From Nocardia donostiensis (lineage in GTDB: Bacteria > Actinomycetota > Actinomycetes > Mycobacteriales > Mycobacteriaceae), in the NCBI RefSeq assembly GCF_002081715.1, contig NZ_MUKP01000013.1, positions 62,001 through 126,000 on the forward strand: a stretch of DNA of 64,000 nt, read 5' to 3'. The notes under the pieces were generated by a model that was given only the letters and a program-made list of their open reading frames with translations, did no database searches and was not told where the DNA came from. The position numbers were made by a program, and so were the translations under genes. Positions 50,162 through 57,591 of the stretch are shown here, in pieces (within the stretch, counting starts at the first letter, position 1; each line of letters begins with the position of its first letter).

Positions 50162-51349
50162 ATGGACGACGTGAGCGTCGGCGCGCGGACCGCCAGGGCA
50201 CGCAAACTCGCGCGACTCACACAACCTCAGCTCGCGCAGAAAGCGAACGTGTCGCTGTCGCTGCTACGGAAAGTCGAGCAAGGATCTCGGCCCGCTTCCC
50301 CTGCCTTCATCGCGGCCGTGGCGCGCGTCCTGGGTGTCGGTATCGCCGACCTGACCGGCCAGCCTTACCCGCCCGAGCCGAACGACGCTGGCGCGCACGC
50401 CACTATCCCCGAGCTGCGCCGCGCGATTGTGGCTTTCAACGACGAACCACCCGCGTTTCCGCTCACCTTCGACGAACTCACCAGCACATTGGACCGGGTG
50501 CGGGAGGGGATGCGCCGCGCCCGATACAGCGATCTCACCGCTGACCTTCCCGACGTGATCCGCGGCCTGCACCTACTCGCCGAGGATGAGGCCGCGGGCC
50601 GTCACTTCGAGGAGATCCACTCTGCTCTTGCCTACGCCTACAGCAAGGCGATGCTGTTCGCCTACCAGTATGGCTACCTCGACCTTGCAGGGTTGGCGGC
50701 CGAACGCTGCGTGTGGGCGGCCGAACGCAGCGGGGACCAGGTGTGGCCGATCGCGGCCGAGTACAACCGGGCGTTGATCCTGCTATCCTCCGGCGCCTAC
50801 AGCGGTGGGCAACGGATCATCCAACGCGCCTACGCGGCCAGTGAGGGACTGGAGACCACACCGGACCTCCTGGCCGTGCGCGGTGCGCTGCATCTGCGGG
50901 GGTCGATCCTGTCCGCTCGCGCGCTCGACGCCGACACCGCCGAATCACACCTGAGCGAGGCGCGGAGCATCGCGGCGGCCCTCGCTGGGACTCGGTATCG
51001 CAACTACGGGACTGGGTTCCGCCCGTCGAACGTCGATATCCATTCTGTGGCTGTCCCGGTCGAACTGTCGGACTATACGACCGCGGTCACTCGCGCCGAG
51101 CGGATCCAGCTACCCGCATCGGTCGCGCCGTCACGGGTCGGGCACCACTACATAGACCTGTCACGCGCGTGGCTATTGCACGGAGACAAACAGCGGGCTC
51201 TGGCCAGCCTGGAGAAGGCTCGCGCCGCAGCGCCCGAGCTGACCCGCAACCATCCCCAAGTGCACGAGACCATACGCGCCCTGGCCCACGCCCGACGCAG
51301 CACTGATCCCCTGACACGCTTCGCGAAGTGGGCGAACATCAGGGTCTGA
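50162..51349 (+). CDS. XRE helix-turn-helix regulator with TPR-like domain
   Basis: 395 residues. HTH at about 8-62 (RKLARLTQPQLAQKANVSLSLLRKVEQGSRPASPAF), then a long helical region with tetratricopeptide-like units (about 115-380, e.g. AERCVWAAERSGDQVWPIAAEYNRALILL; RAWLLHGDKQRALASLEKARAAAPE). Proteins of this build are common in Streptomyces and Nocardia as transcriptional regulators or peptide sensors. Divergent from the two-gene operon and probably its regulator. It is at the end of the element far from the integrase, the usual accessory position. Confidence 0.88.
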   Translation: MDDVSVGARTARARKLARLTQPQLAQKANVSLSLLRKVEQGSRPASPAFIAAVARVLGVGIADLTGQPYPPEPNDAGAHATIPELRRAIVAFNDEPPAFPLTFDELTSTLDRVREGMRRARYSDLTADLPDVIRGLHLLAEDEAAGRHFEEIHSALAYAYSKAMLFAYQYGYLDLAGLAAERCVWAAERSGDQVWPIAAEYNRALILLSSGAYSGGQRIIQRAYAASEGLETTPDLLAVRGALHLRGSILSARALDADTAESHLSEARSIAAALAGTRYRNYGTGFRPSNVDIHSVAVPVELSDYTTAVTRAERIQLPASVAPSRVGHHYIDLSRAWLLHGDKQRALASLEKARAAAPELTRNHPQVHETIRALAHARRSTDPLTRFAKWANIRV

Positions 51350-51844
51350 CCAGGAATCTGTCACAGTGACGACTGGTATCCACCGAGCTAAGCCAGGCTT
51401 AGGGCAGCCATGCCGATCAGCAGCACGGTTGCCGGGGAAGGGGCAGTCAGATTGGCACCCCCTTGAAGCGTGTGGCGCTGGCCTACCGTTGCCCGCGGAG
51501 CAACAGTTGAGCGTGAGCCGGGCTCACTCGCAAGGGGTGTCGGTTCGGCGGACACCCTCACCTCGGGAATCCCCAGGCCTGTAACCGGCCGGAACGTCTA
51601 AGCCCATGGGGGCGCGTCCGGGGGTCGTGGGGGGTCACCCCGGTGCCCGTGGAAAAAAATTCCGTAGGGGGTATTGCCCTATGCCGAGGGAGGCCGGCAT
51701 GGCCACCGAGAGGTCACCCCCAGGGGCCCGCTGCGGTGGCGCTGGGAACCGTAGACGGGAAAGAATGCAGCATCTACCCGTGCGGACGAGCGACCCAGGG
51801 CACGGGGTTGGTGCCCTGCTGCCCTGGGTCGCGTGTGGTGTGGG
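51350..51844. other. Non-coding 495-bp region of the element, G-rich; possible packaging site
   Basis: No gene on either strand. It contains a stretch of G-runs and CCCC near 51604-51650 followed by GGAAAAAAATTCC (about 51652-51664) and GTAGGGGG, then the hairpin at 51790-51832. Such G-rich plus A-run sequence near structural genes recalls cos regions of actinophages. The function is a guess from position. Confidence 0.4.
51790..51832 (-). terminator. Hairpin downstream of the capsid gene
   Basis: Perfect 13-base arms GCGACCCAGGGCA (51790-51802) and TGCCCTGGGTCGC (51820-51832), 13 bases after the capsid stop. No U-run, but placed to end leftward transcription of the element's main operon. 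Confidence 0.65.
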
Positions 51845-52687
51845 TTAGCTGCCGCTCGGTACGCCGATGCGGACCACGGCCGTTTCGTGGGGGAACGCGA
51901 ACGCCACGCGCATGGTGGCACGCACGCCTACCCGGTCGGACGAGAAGTAGGCGTCTTCGGAGATGGCGAGCGAGGTGTCGTTGCGCAACACGGTGAACGA
52001 GTAGTCGCGCGGGATACCCCAGATATCGCCATTGGTGACGTAGGGGGAAGTCAGCAGAGGCACACCGAGGACGGTTCGCGCGCCGGGTGCCGACGGGTCG
52101 GGGCCCAACAGTGGCTTGTTGCTGCCGCTGGCTTCCTTGAGCTTGGCCAACTCCAGCGCGGTGTCCGGGTGGGTGACAAAGCTGGTGATCTGCGCGCCGA
52201 CGTTCTCCGCCTTGCTGATCGCCTCGGCGAACACATCAGTGTTGGTGATGCCGGAACCGATGTCCACGGTCTGATGTAGCGTGCCGCCGATACCGTTGGG
52301 GCCGTTGGGGACGGTGACACCGAAAAACGCGGAATCGACCTTGGCGACGATATCGCGGACCAGGCCGGCGCCGACGATGTTGAGGGCATTGGGGTTGCTG
52401 TCCGCGGCCAGCTCGTTTGTCACGATGGTGAGGCCGGCGACCTTCTTCGGAGTGACCTCGAGCTCGTCGAAATCCTGGTCTGACGGGGTGATCTCCTGAC
52501 CTTCCGGGGTCCACGCGGCGGACGGGTCGGCGGTGACGATCGGGAACTTGGCTGTGGTCGAATCGGTGGACCAGATGGTGGTGGCCTGGAATGCGACCGA
52601 CTGGCGCTCGACCGGCTGGACGATGAGCTGGTGAATCTGCTCGGGAAGTAGACCGCCGATGCCGGATGAAGAGGTGGAGACAGCCAT
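51845..52687 (-). CDS. HK97-type phage major capsid protein
   Basis: 280 residues. An N-arm (SGIGGLLPEQIHQLIVQPVERQSVAFQ), E-loop-like segment (AAWTPEGQEITPSDQDFDELEV), spine helix and P-domain (VTPKKVAGLTIVTNELAADS; GLVRDIVAKVDSAFFG) and A-domain-like end (NDTSLAISEDAYFSSDRVGVRATMRVAFAF) follow the order of HK97 gp5-family proteins. There is no N-terminal delta domain and no protease gene, so a separate scaffold is expected; the candidate is the next gene. Encapsulin is the main alternative and is less likely in this context. Confidence 0.88.
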   Translation of the reverse strand: MAVSTSSSGIGGLLPEQIHQLIVQPVERQSVAFQATTIWSTDSTTAKFPIVTADPSAAWTPEGQEITPSDQDFDELEVTPKKVAGLTIVTNELAADSNPNALNIVGAGLVRDIVAKVDSAFFGVTVPNGPNGIGGTLHQTVDIGSGITNTDVFAEAISKAENVGAQITSFVTHPDTALELAKLKEASGSNKPLLGPDPSAPGARTVLGVPLLTSPYVTNGDIWGIPRDYSFTVLRNDTSLAISEDAYFSSDRVGVRATMRVAFAFPHETAVVRIGVPSGS

Positions 52688-52766
52688 GGTGGCTCGCCTT
52701 TCGGATTGCGGGGAATGGGAATCCGGTGGGCTACAAGCCGCTTCCGGTTGCCCCGCTGGGGCGAGC

Positions 52767-52808
52767 GTGACGCGATCCTCGGCTACCGGCCGGATGGGAT
52801 CGCGTCAC
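52767..52808 (-). promoter_or_regulatory. Perfect stem-loop between scaffold and capsid genes
   Basis: Arms GTGACGCGATCC (52767-52778) and GGATCGCGTCAC (52797-52808) pair perfectly around 18 bases. It follows the scaffold stop by nine bases and precedes the capsid start by 80 bases. It could partly terminate, or protect the capsid message, adjusting the capsid-to-scaffold ratio. Confidence 0.6.
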
Positions 52809-52816
52809 CTCACATT

Positions 52817-53281
52817 CTAGTCCCTGCCCAGGGCGCTACCGAACGCCGATTTCCAGGAAGTTCTGCGCTCCAACTCCCGGCCCAGGCCGGACACCAGGCT
52901 GGCCGGTGGGGCGATGGGCGGCCGGTGCTTCCTCCAGTGCGGGCGCTGCTCGAGCAGTTCGGCCACGGCTGCCTTGACCTTCTCCGGGTCGACCGCGCCG
53001 CCCTTGCCGCGGAGGGCATCGAGTTCGGTTCCCGCTACCCAGAGGTCGGCCGGGTCGGCAAGGTGATCGGCCACCAGGCGTTCCACCTCCGCACGCTCGT
53101 AGGCGGTGACACGCTCACGAAGTTGATCGCGCTCGGTTTCGGTGTCGCGCAGCTGGCGCCGGTACTTCGCCGCTTCCCGGTTGCCGCTCTGCTGCTCGGT
53201 ATCGGACTCGGTGACGGATGCCTCGGCTGTGGGAACCTCGGCGTCGGCTACGGCCTGGTCGGGGGTGGGCTGATCATTCAT
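52817..53281 (-). CDS. Coiled-coil protein, probable capsid scaffold
   Basis: 154 residues. Acidic N-terminus (NDQPTPDQAVADAEVPTAEASV), long charged coiled coil with heptads (KYRRQLRDTETERDQLRERVTAYERAEVERLVADHL, about 38-73), and basic C-terminus (RELERRTSWKSAFGSALGRD). Acidic/coiled/basic build and position directly before the capsid gene are typical for scaffolds of actinophages. GGAAGGAG precedes the ATG. Confidence 0.75.
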   Translation of the reverse strand: MNDQPTPDQAVADAEVPTAEASVTESDTEQQSGNREAAKYRRQLRDTETERDQLRERVTAYERAEVERLVADHLADPADLWVAGTELDALRGKGGAVDPEKVKAAVAELLEQRPHWRKHRPPIAPPASLVSGLGRELERRTSWKSAFGSALGRD

Positions 53282-53489
53282 GGGTGGAACTCCTTCCGGT
53301 GTAGGGGCGGGTAACTTCCAGATGCTCGGCGACGCGCTCGATACCGTTCGGCGTCATCTCGTAATGGACGACTTCAACCGTGCCGGACGGGATGTCGTCG
53401 GGCGGTCGTGCACGGCGCGACACGATGTCACGCGGGGGTCGGTGGTACTCGGGCCAACCGTCGCGGTCGGGGTCCTGCTCGGCTCCCAT
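53274..53489 (-). CDS. Small unknown protein of the element
   Basis: 71 residues (MGAEQDPDRDGWPEYHRPPRDI... VHYEMTPNGIERVAEHLEV). A winged-helix-like ending MTPNGIERVAEHLEVTRPY suggests a small DNA-binding fold, but not firmly. AAAGGAG four bases before the ATG and an eight-base overlap with the scaffold gene support that it is real. Confidence 0.62.
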   Translation of the reverse strand: MGAEQDPDRDGWPEYHRPPRDIVSRRARPPDDIPSGTVEVVHYEMTPNGIERVAEHLEVTRPYTGRSSTHE

Positions 53490-53543
53490 GGGACTCCTTT
53501 CGAGGGGGGAGGGGGGACTAGGTCGGGGGGAGGGCTCGCCTAT

Positions 53544-53593
53544 GCCGTGGGAGGCGGAGCAGCTGCCGTGGGAGGCGGAGCAGCTGCCGTGGG
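53544..53593. repeat. Short tandem repeat (21-bp unit, 2.4 copies)
   Basis: A 21-base unit containing CCGTGGGAGGCGGAGCAGCT is repeated at 53544-53564 and 53565-53585 and starts again at 53586-53593. It lies in the gap between the helicase gene and the small gene downstream. It could be an iteron-like site or slippage product. Confidence 0.65.
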
Positions 53594-53609
53594 GGTCCCT
53601 CCCCAGGGG

Positions 53610-55664
53610 TCACGCCGCGCCTTCCTCGAGGGCGGGTGCGGTTACCTCTTGGCAGCGTCGGCACAGTCCGGTGTCGAGCCCGGCGTAACCGATGCTGTTG
53701 CCGCACACGGTGCACGGATCGCCGGGTTTCGCCGGGTTTCCGGCGGGATGCTGTCCGAAGGTGTCCGGACCCGTCCTTTTGGTGTCTGAACTGGGGATTT
53801 CGTTGGACGCCTTCGGATTCCCGGACGCCTTGAAGGTGTCCGGCGTTTTCAAGGTGTCCGACTGTTCATGCTGGTCAGAGTGATTTGGACGGGTTTGGAC
53901 GCCTTCGGACGGTCTAGACGCGGACAAGTAGCGTTCGAACGCGTCGTGGAAGTCTTCGATCCGGTATCCGCGCTCGGTTTTCGCGGTGTTGTGTCCGGTC
54001 TTGATCCCGTACTCACGCAACCGGTGTCCGAGCTTGGACGGGGTCAGCTCGAATTGCTTCCATGGGGACTCTTCGATCTGGTGCAGTTGATCGCAGAGCA
54101 CAGCGGATTTCAGGAACGAGACGTGCATCGAGGCGAACACATCCTTGATGTCGGCGAGCAGCTGCACGTTCGTCGAGGAGGCTTCGTCGTCGGCTCTGGC
54201 TTCCTCCACCATCGCTTTCGCGGCCCGACGCGCCATCTGCGGCCAGTCACCACCGGCCATGTCGGCCACCGACACCAACGGCTCCCAGACATCGGCGGCA
54301 CGGTCTTCGACTCCGAGCGCATCCGGTTCGTGCCCTTCGAGATCCGGACTCACCGCGGCCGCCCATTCGGCGATCCGCAGACGCAGCTGCTCAAGTGGTG
54401 GTCGGTCGCGGCGGGTCCGGTAGGGCGCCACGGTTTCCGATGGCTTGCGGCGCCGCATCACCACCACTACCGCCCGGTCTTCGATGGTGTCGGGCATCCG
54501 GCCGATACCCGCGAGTGCGGCCATGGCGAACGTCTCGAACGTCATGGGCATGTGATTCGGTCCGACCGTGCGCCCGAACGGCAAACCACGCTGGAATCCG
54601 GCATTGAGCAACCCGCGCAGGTCTTCGTTCTGCTCGGCGACCTTCTTGCTCCCGAAGATCGTGTCGGCCTCGTCGAACAGCAACGTCGGGGGCGGATCGG
54701 CGTCGAGACTGCGGAAGATGTACGCGACGGTCGCATTCACCGCCCGCAACGGCTCATACACCAGCGCGTCGGCGACCTCGAGCAACCGAGACTTACCCGA
54801 CCGTTTCTCGGGGGATCGGGCCACCAGCCGCGGGGCGTACTCGAAACACGGGGTCAGATGGGTTGTGACCACCCAGAGCGATACCGCAACCTCGGCGTGA
54901 GCGCTCGGCAGCACCACGTAACGGCGGAACGCGGCCCGCACGTCGTCGAGGATCTGCGCCCCGTCCAGCTGTGGCGTGTTCGGCTCCCGTCGCGCTCCCC
55001 GGACCACCAGATCGCCTATGTCGTAGTCCGCGGCGATGTGGTCGGACAGATCGTTGCCCGCCTTCGCCTCGGCGATATCGACACGCGCGGCGATGCCGGT
55101 CAGATGGTCAGCAACCAGCTGGGCCCGCTTCCGTCCCGCCTCGTCCTTGTCGGCGACGACTAGGACAGGGCGCCCCTGTAGCGGCGACCAGTCGGCCCGA
55201 TCCGGCGGCGTGCTCGCGCCCTGGGCTTGGCTTACCGCGAACGCGCCCACGGCCCGGGCGGTATCGACGTCCTTCTCGCCTTCGACCACCAGCACCAGCG
55301 CACCGCGGTTTTCCGGCAGCTGATCCGATCCGTACAGAGCACGGCCCGTCTTGTTTCCCGACTGCGTGAAAGACTTCCGGCCCCCGCGGTAGGTCCGAAC
55401 CACCTTCCGGCCATCCGGGTAGTCGTAGGGGACTTTCGGCCGGTCATAGAGGTCGCTCATAGTCAACCCGAGGTCGGCAAGCACCTGCTCGCGATCGCCG
55501 TTGTGGACGTAGATCACCACGCCCTTGGGGGTCTTGCGGAACGTGGTCCCCCGGTCGTCGGCTGAATGCCCCGGCGTGCTTGCCGATCCGTGGTCACCGC
55601 GGTCGACGACCGTGCACCCGTGCCGCTGCAGGGCCTCGACAAGTCGCTCGTATGCCGTCGTCAC
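53610..55664 (-). CDS. Replication protein: TOPRIM/primase-like N-terminus, DUF3631-type helicase, C-terminal zinc finger
   Basis: 684 residues. A zinc-ribbon-less primase N-terminus (DRGDHGSASTPGHS...TPKGVVIYVHNGD) leads to a TOPRIM-like segment (LVLVVEGEKDVDTARAVGA about 120-140; PVLVVADKDEAG about 165-176). A P-loop ATPase follows with EKRSGKSRLLE (about 285-293) and Walker B LLFDEAD (about 327-333), and a DUF3631 C-terminal region. The end has CxxC...CxxC (CTVCGNS, CRRC), a small zinc finger. Such proteins initiate replication of small phages and phiRv1-like elements. ATG overlaps the stop of the next upstream gene by four bases. Confidence 0.87.
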   Translation of the reverse strand: MTTAYERLVEALQRHGCTVVDRGDHGSASTPGHSADDRGTTFRKTPKGVVIYVHNGDREQVLADLGLTMSDLYDRPKVPYDYPDGRKVVRTYRGGRKSFTQSGNKTGRALYGSDQLPENRGALVLVVEGEKDVDTARAVGAFAVSQAQGASTPPDRADWSPLQGRPVLVVADKDEAGRKRAQLVADHLTGIAARVDIAEAKAGNDLSDHIAADYDIGDLVVRGARREPNTPQLDGAQILDDVRAAFRRYVVLPSAHAEVAVSLWVVTTHLTPCFEYAPRLVARSPEKRSGKSRLLEVADALVYEPLRAVNATVAYIFRSLDADPPPTLLFDEADTIFGSKKVAEQNEDLRGLLNAGFQRGLPFGRTVGPNHMPMTFETFAMAALAGIGRMPDTIEDRAVVVVMRRRKPSETVAPYRTRRDRPPLEQLRLRIAEWAAAVSPDLEGHEPDALGVEDRAADVWEPLVSVADMAGGDWPQMARRAAKAMVEEARADDEASSTNVQLLADIKDVFASMHVSFLKSAVLCDQLHQIEESPWKQFELTPSKLGHRLREYGIKTGHNTAKTERGYRIEDFHDAFERYLSASRPSEGVQTRPNHSDQHEQSDTLKTPDTFKASGNPKASNEIPSSDTKRTGPDTFGQHPAGNPAKPGDPCTVCGNSIGYAGLDTGLCRRCQEVTAPALEEGAA

Positions 55665-55882
55665 GCGACCTCCCCCTTACGCCGGGCCCGCCGGTCACAC
55701 ACCGGCCCACGATGTCGACGCACGGACACAGGGCTGGTCAACCAGGTCCCGCACACATCGCACTGAACCGCGAGACGAAAGGTGTTACCCCGCAATGCAG
55801 CCCGTAACAGCCGGTCAGCGGCGTCGATCACTCGCTCGTCGTAGTCGTCACCATCGGGTGGTACCGTGGCCTTGGGTGTCAT
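55661..55882 (-). CDS. Small DUF6011-like zinc-finger protein
   Basis: 73 residues with CDVCGTWLTSPVSVRRHRGPVC (Cys41-x2-Cys to Cys about 62), the CxxCGxxLTxPxSxxxxxGPxC pattern of DUF6011, common in actinophages and their satellites. Coupled to the helicase gene by a four-base overlap. Probably an accessory of replication; function unknown. Confidence 0.75.
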   Translation of the reverse strand: MTPKATVPPDGDDYDERVIDAADRLLRAALRGNTFRLAVQCDVCGTWLTSPVSVRRHRGPVCDRRARRKGEVA

Positions 55883-55957
55883 CTCGGACTCCTTGTTTCG
55901 TTGAACGGCCCGCCCCCGCTTCGAGGGCGGGCCGTTGTGGTCTGAGGGGTGCCGGGA

Positions 55958-56302
55958 CTACCCGGTTAGCTCTTTGTGCTGCTCGGCCGCTCCGGCCTCC
56001 TCGTCAGCCTCGGAGACACGTACGACCACGCACACCACCCAGCCGAGTTCGGGGTGATACCGCCACGCCGGGGAAACGCCCCGACCCATGACCGCGACAC
56101 TCGTCGCCACGGCAAGCAACCGCTCCAGGCCATTGCCGCCGACGCCGAAGCGCGGGACCACGTGCACGGTGCCGTCGCGGTCGGTGCGGTCGATAACGGT
56201 GCCGATTCGCATCCATCCGTTCTCCACGGTGATATCTCCGTGCGGGTCACGGACGATGACGCCGAGGACTTCGGCGAGCTCGGGGGTAGTCGGCGCGCTC
56301 AC
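55958..56302 (-). CDS. Unknown small protein of the element's early operon
   Basis: 114 residues from GTG 56302 (GAGGAGG seven bases upstream; four-base overlap with the HTH gene). SAPTTPELAEVLGVIVRDPHGDITVENGWMRIGTVIDRTDRDG...VVCVVVRVSEADEE: beta-strand-rich, no membrane span. Not recognised. Confidence 0.65.
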   Translation of the reverse strand: MSAPTTPELAEVLGVIVRDPHGDITVENGWMRIGTVIDRTDRDGTVHVVPRFGVGGNGLERLLAVATSVAVMGRGVSPAWRYHPELGWVVCVVVRVSEADEEAGAAEQHKELTG

Positions 56303-56559
56303 CGGGCCACCTCCTCGTCCGCGGCCGGGGCGAACCAGTCGACCAGGTCGACACCGAGCAGCTGCGCCAGCAAGAGCAGCTGAGCGACGTTCCACGACTG
56401 CTTGCCGTCGAGATAGTCACCGAGCTGACGCAAGCTGATGTCGAGCGCGGCCGCGGTATCGGTGGGCATCAAGTCCGATGTCTCGATGCTGGCGGCGACA
56501 CGGCGCCTGACTCGGGCCGCCTGATCTTCGGGGGTGGGGTGGTCTATCGTGGTGCTCAT
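56299..56559 (-). CDS. Small XRE-like DNA-binding protein
   Basis: 86 residues. HTH LMPTDTAAALDISLRQLGDYLDGKQSWNVAQLLLLAQLLGV (about 30-70). ATG 56559 with GAAGGA upstream. Between the excisionase-like gene and the unknown early gene; possibly an early regulator or control protein. Confidence 0.72.
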   Translation of the reverse strand: MSTTIDHPTPEDQAARVRRRVAASIETSDLMPTDTAAALDISLRQLGDYLDGKQSWNVAQLLLLAQLLGVDLVDWFAPAADEEVAR

Positions 56560-56657
56560 CAGGTCCTTCTTTCGCGAGTGGGTCTGTTTACCGGCCCGGG
56601 TGCGGCTCCTACCCCGCCCCGGGTCGTTTGCATTTCGTCTGGCGCGCTGTTCTTCGA

Positions 56658-56903
56658 TCACGCGGCATCGGGGTTGCCGCCCCGGCGTGTAGCCGCCTCC
56701 TGCTCTTCAATCCAGCGCTCAATTTCGCTGCGTCGGTAGACCACTCGCTTTGCATTGAGCGTGAAGGAGGCTGGCCCTACCCCCTTGTGCCGCCAGAACC
56801 TCAACGTGCCCTCCGGGATGCCGGTCAGCTCCGCGACTTCCCGCGTAATCAAAATCTCGCGCACCCGGTTCGTTACCTCCGAGCCCGCCCGCGTCTTCTC
56901 CAT
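56658..56903 (-). CDS. xis: Excisionase-like helix-turn-helix protein
   Basis: 81 residues with a MerR/excisionase-type winged HTH: LITREVAELTGIPEGTLRFWRHKGVGPASFTLNAKRVVYRRSEIERWIEEQ. First gene of the leftward operon, divergent from the repressor, the typical location of xis. It would bend DNA to direct the integrase to excision. An early activator is the alternative. Confidence 0.8.
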   Translation of the reverse strand: MEKTRAGSEVTNRVREILITREVAELTGIPEGTLRFWRHKGVGPASFTLNAKRVVYRRSEIERWIEEQEAATRRGGNPDAA

Positions 56904-56925
56904 CCCAAGCCTTTCATGCGTCTAT

Positions 56926-56987
56926 CGCTTGAACTTCAAGCGCCTTACGTTTGGGAGGCTATACGGTTGCCAGATGCTTGCGCAAGC
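56926..56987. promoter_or_regulatory. Lysogeny-switch region: two palindromic operators
   Basis: CGCTTGAACTTCAAGCG (56926-56942) is a perfect 17-bp palindrome and GCTTGCGCAAGC (56976-56987) a perfect 12-bp one, sharing the half-site GCTTG. They lie in the 130-bp gap between xis and the repressor. A leftward promoter (TTGCGC, 16 bases, TATAGC) has its -35 box inside the second palindrome, so binding there would silence xis. Confidence 0.7.
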
Positions 56988-57033
56988 TTCTGACGCTTTG
57001 CGAACTTGCTCGAGGCGCTTAGAGTGCGTTGGT

Positions 57034-57591
57034 ATGTCTGATGAATCCGAGATGCAGGAGCACGCCGAGACCCTCCAGAAGCTCCGACAAAAAGAGCTTG
57101 AGGAGCACACGCAGAAACTCGCCGAGGAGTACGAGCCGGAGCGCCAACGCCACATGAAGGCGATGCGCGAAACCTTCGAGTCTTACGAGAAAAGGTTTGG
57201 TGACCAGGTGCGCCAGTGGCGGAAAGCACGTAGCTGGTCGCAAGAGGAACTGGCCGAGAAGTTGACCAACTTCGGCTTCGAGATGCACCAGACCACCCTC
57301 GCCAAAATCGAACGAGGGACGCGCCCCTTGCGCGTGGCGGAAGCTATTGCGCTTGCACAGGTATTCGGTGTCCCACCGCTGTCCGTCTTCTACGGGCCGG
57401 GGCCGGAGGATCACCTGATTTCTATGTCGATGATGCAAGAGATGATCGAAACTTACGAGGAAGCGATCAACGAGGCCGATAGGCATCTCAATCAGCAGGC
57501 CGAGACAGTTGCGTATTGGGTGCGTCAGCGTGCGATTGTGGTCGACGCGCTCAACAATGCAGCCCTGAAAGCAGATAGGCGGGGCAAATGA
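57034..57591 (+). CDS. XRE-family repressor of the element
   Basis: 185 residues. An N-terminal helical, charged stretch (EMQEHAETLQKLRQKELEEH..., 1-55) precedes a classical HTH: VRQWRKARSWSQEELAEKLTNFGFEMHQTTLAKIERGTRPLRVAEAIALAQVFGV (about 59-113). C-terminal helices may dimerise. Divergent from xis and overlapping int by four bases, so repressor and integrase are expressed together, the phage-lysogeny arrangement. ATG with a weak ribosome-binding site. Confidence 0.86.
   Translation: MSDESEMQEHAETLQKLRQKELEEHTQKLAEEYEPERQRHMKAMRETFESYEKRFGDQVRQWRKARSWSQEELAEKLTNFGFEMHQTTLAKIERGTRPLRVAEAIALAQVFGVPPLSVFYGPGPEDHLISMSMMQEMIETYEEAINEADRHLNQQAETVAYWVRQRAIVVDALNNAALKADRRGK

Noticed and set aside
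51845..52687. Encapsulin instead of phage capsid
   Set aside because: Size fits, but the scaffold-like gene upstream, the integrase/repressor context and lack of a cargo enzyme favour a phage capsid.
57034..57160. Toxin-antitoxin pair formed by the XRE gene and a partner
   Set aside because: The XRE gene is coupled to the integrase and divergent from xis, the standard repressor position; no toxin partner is present.
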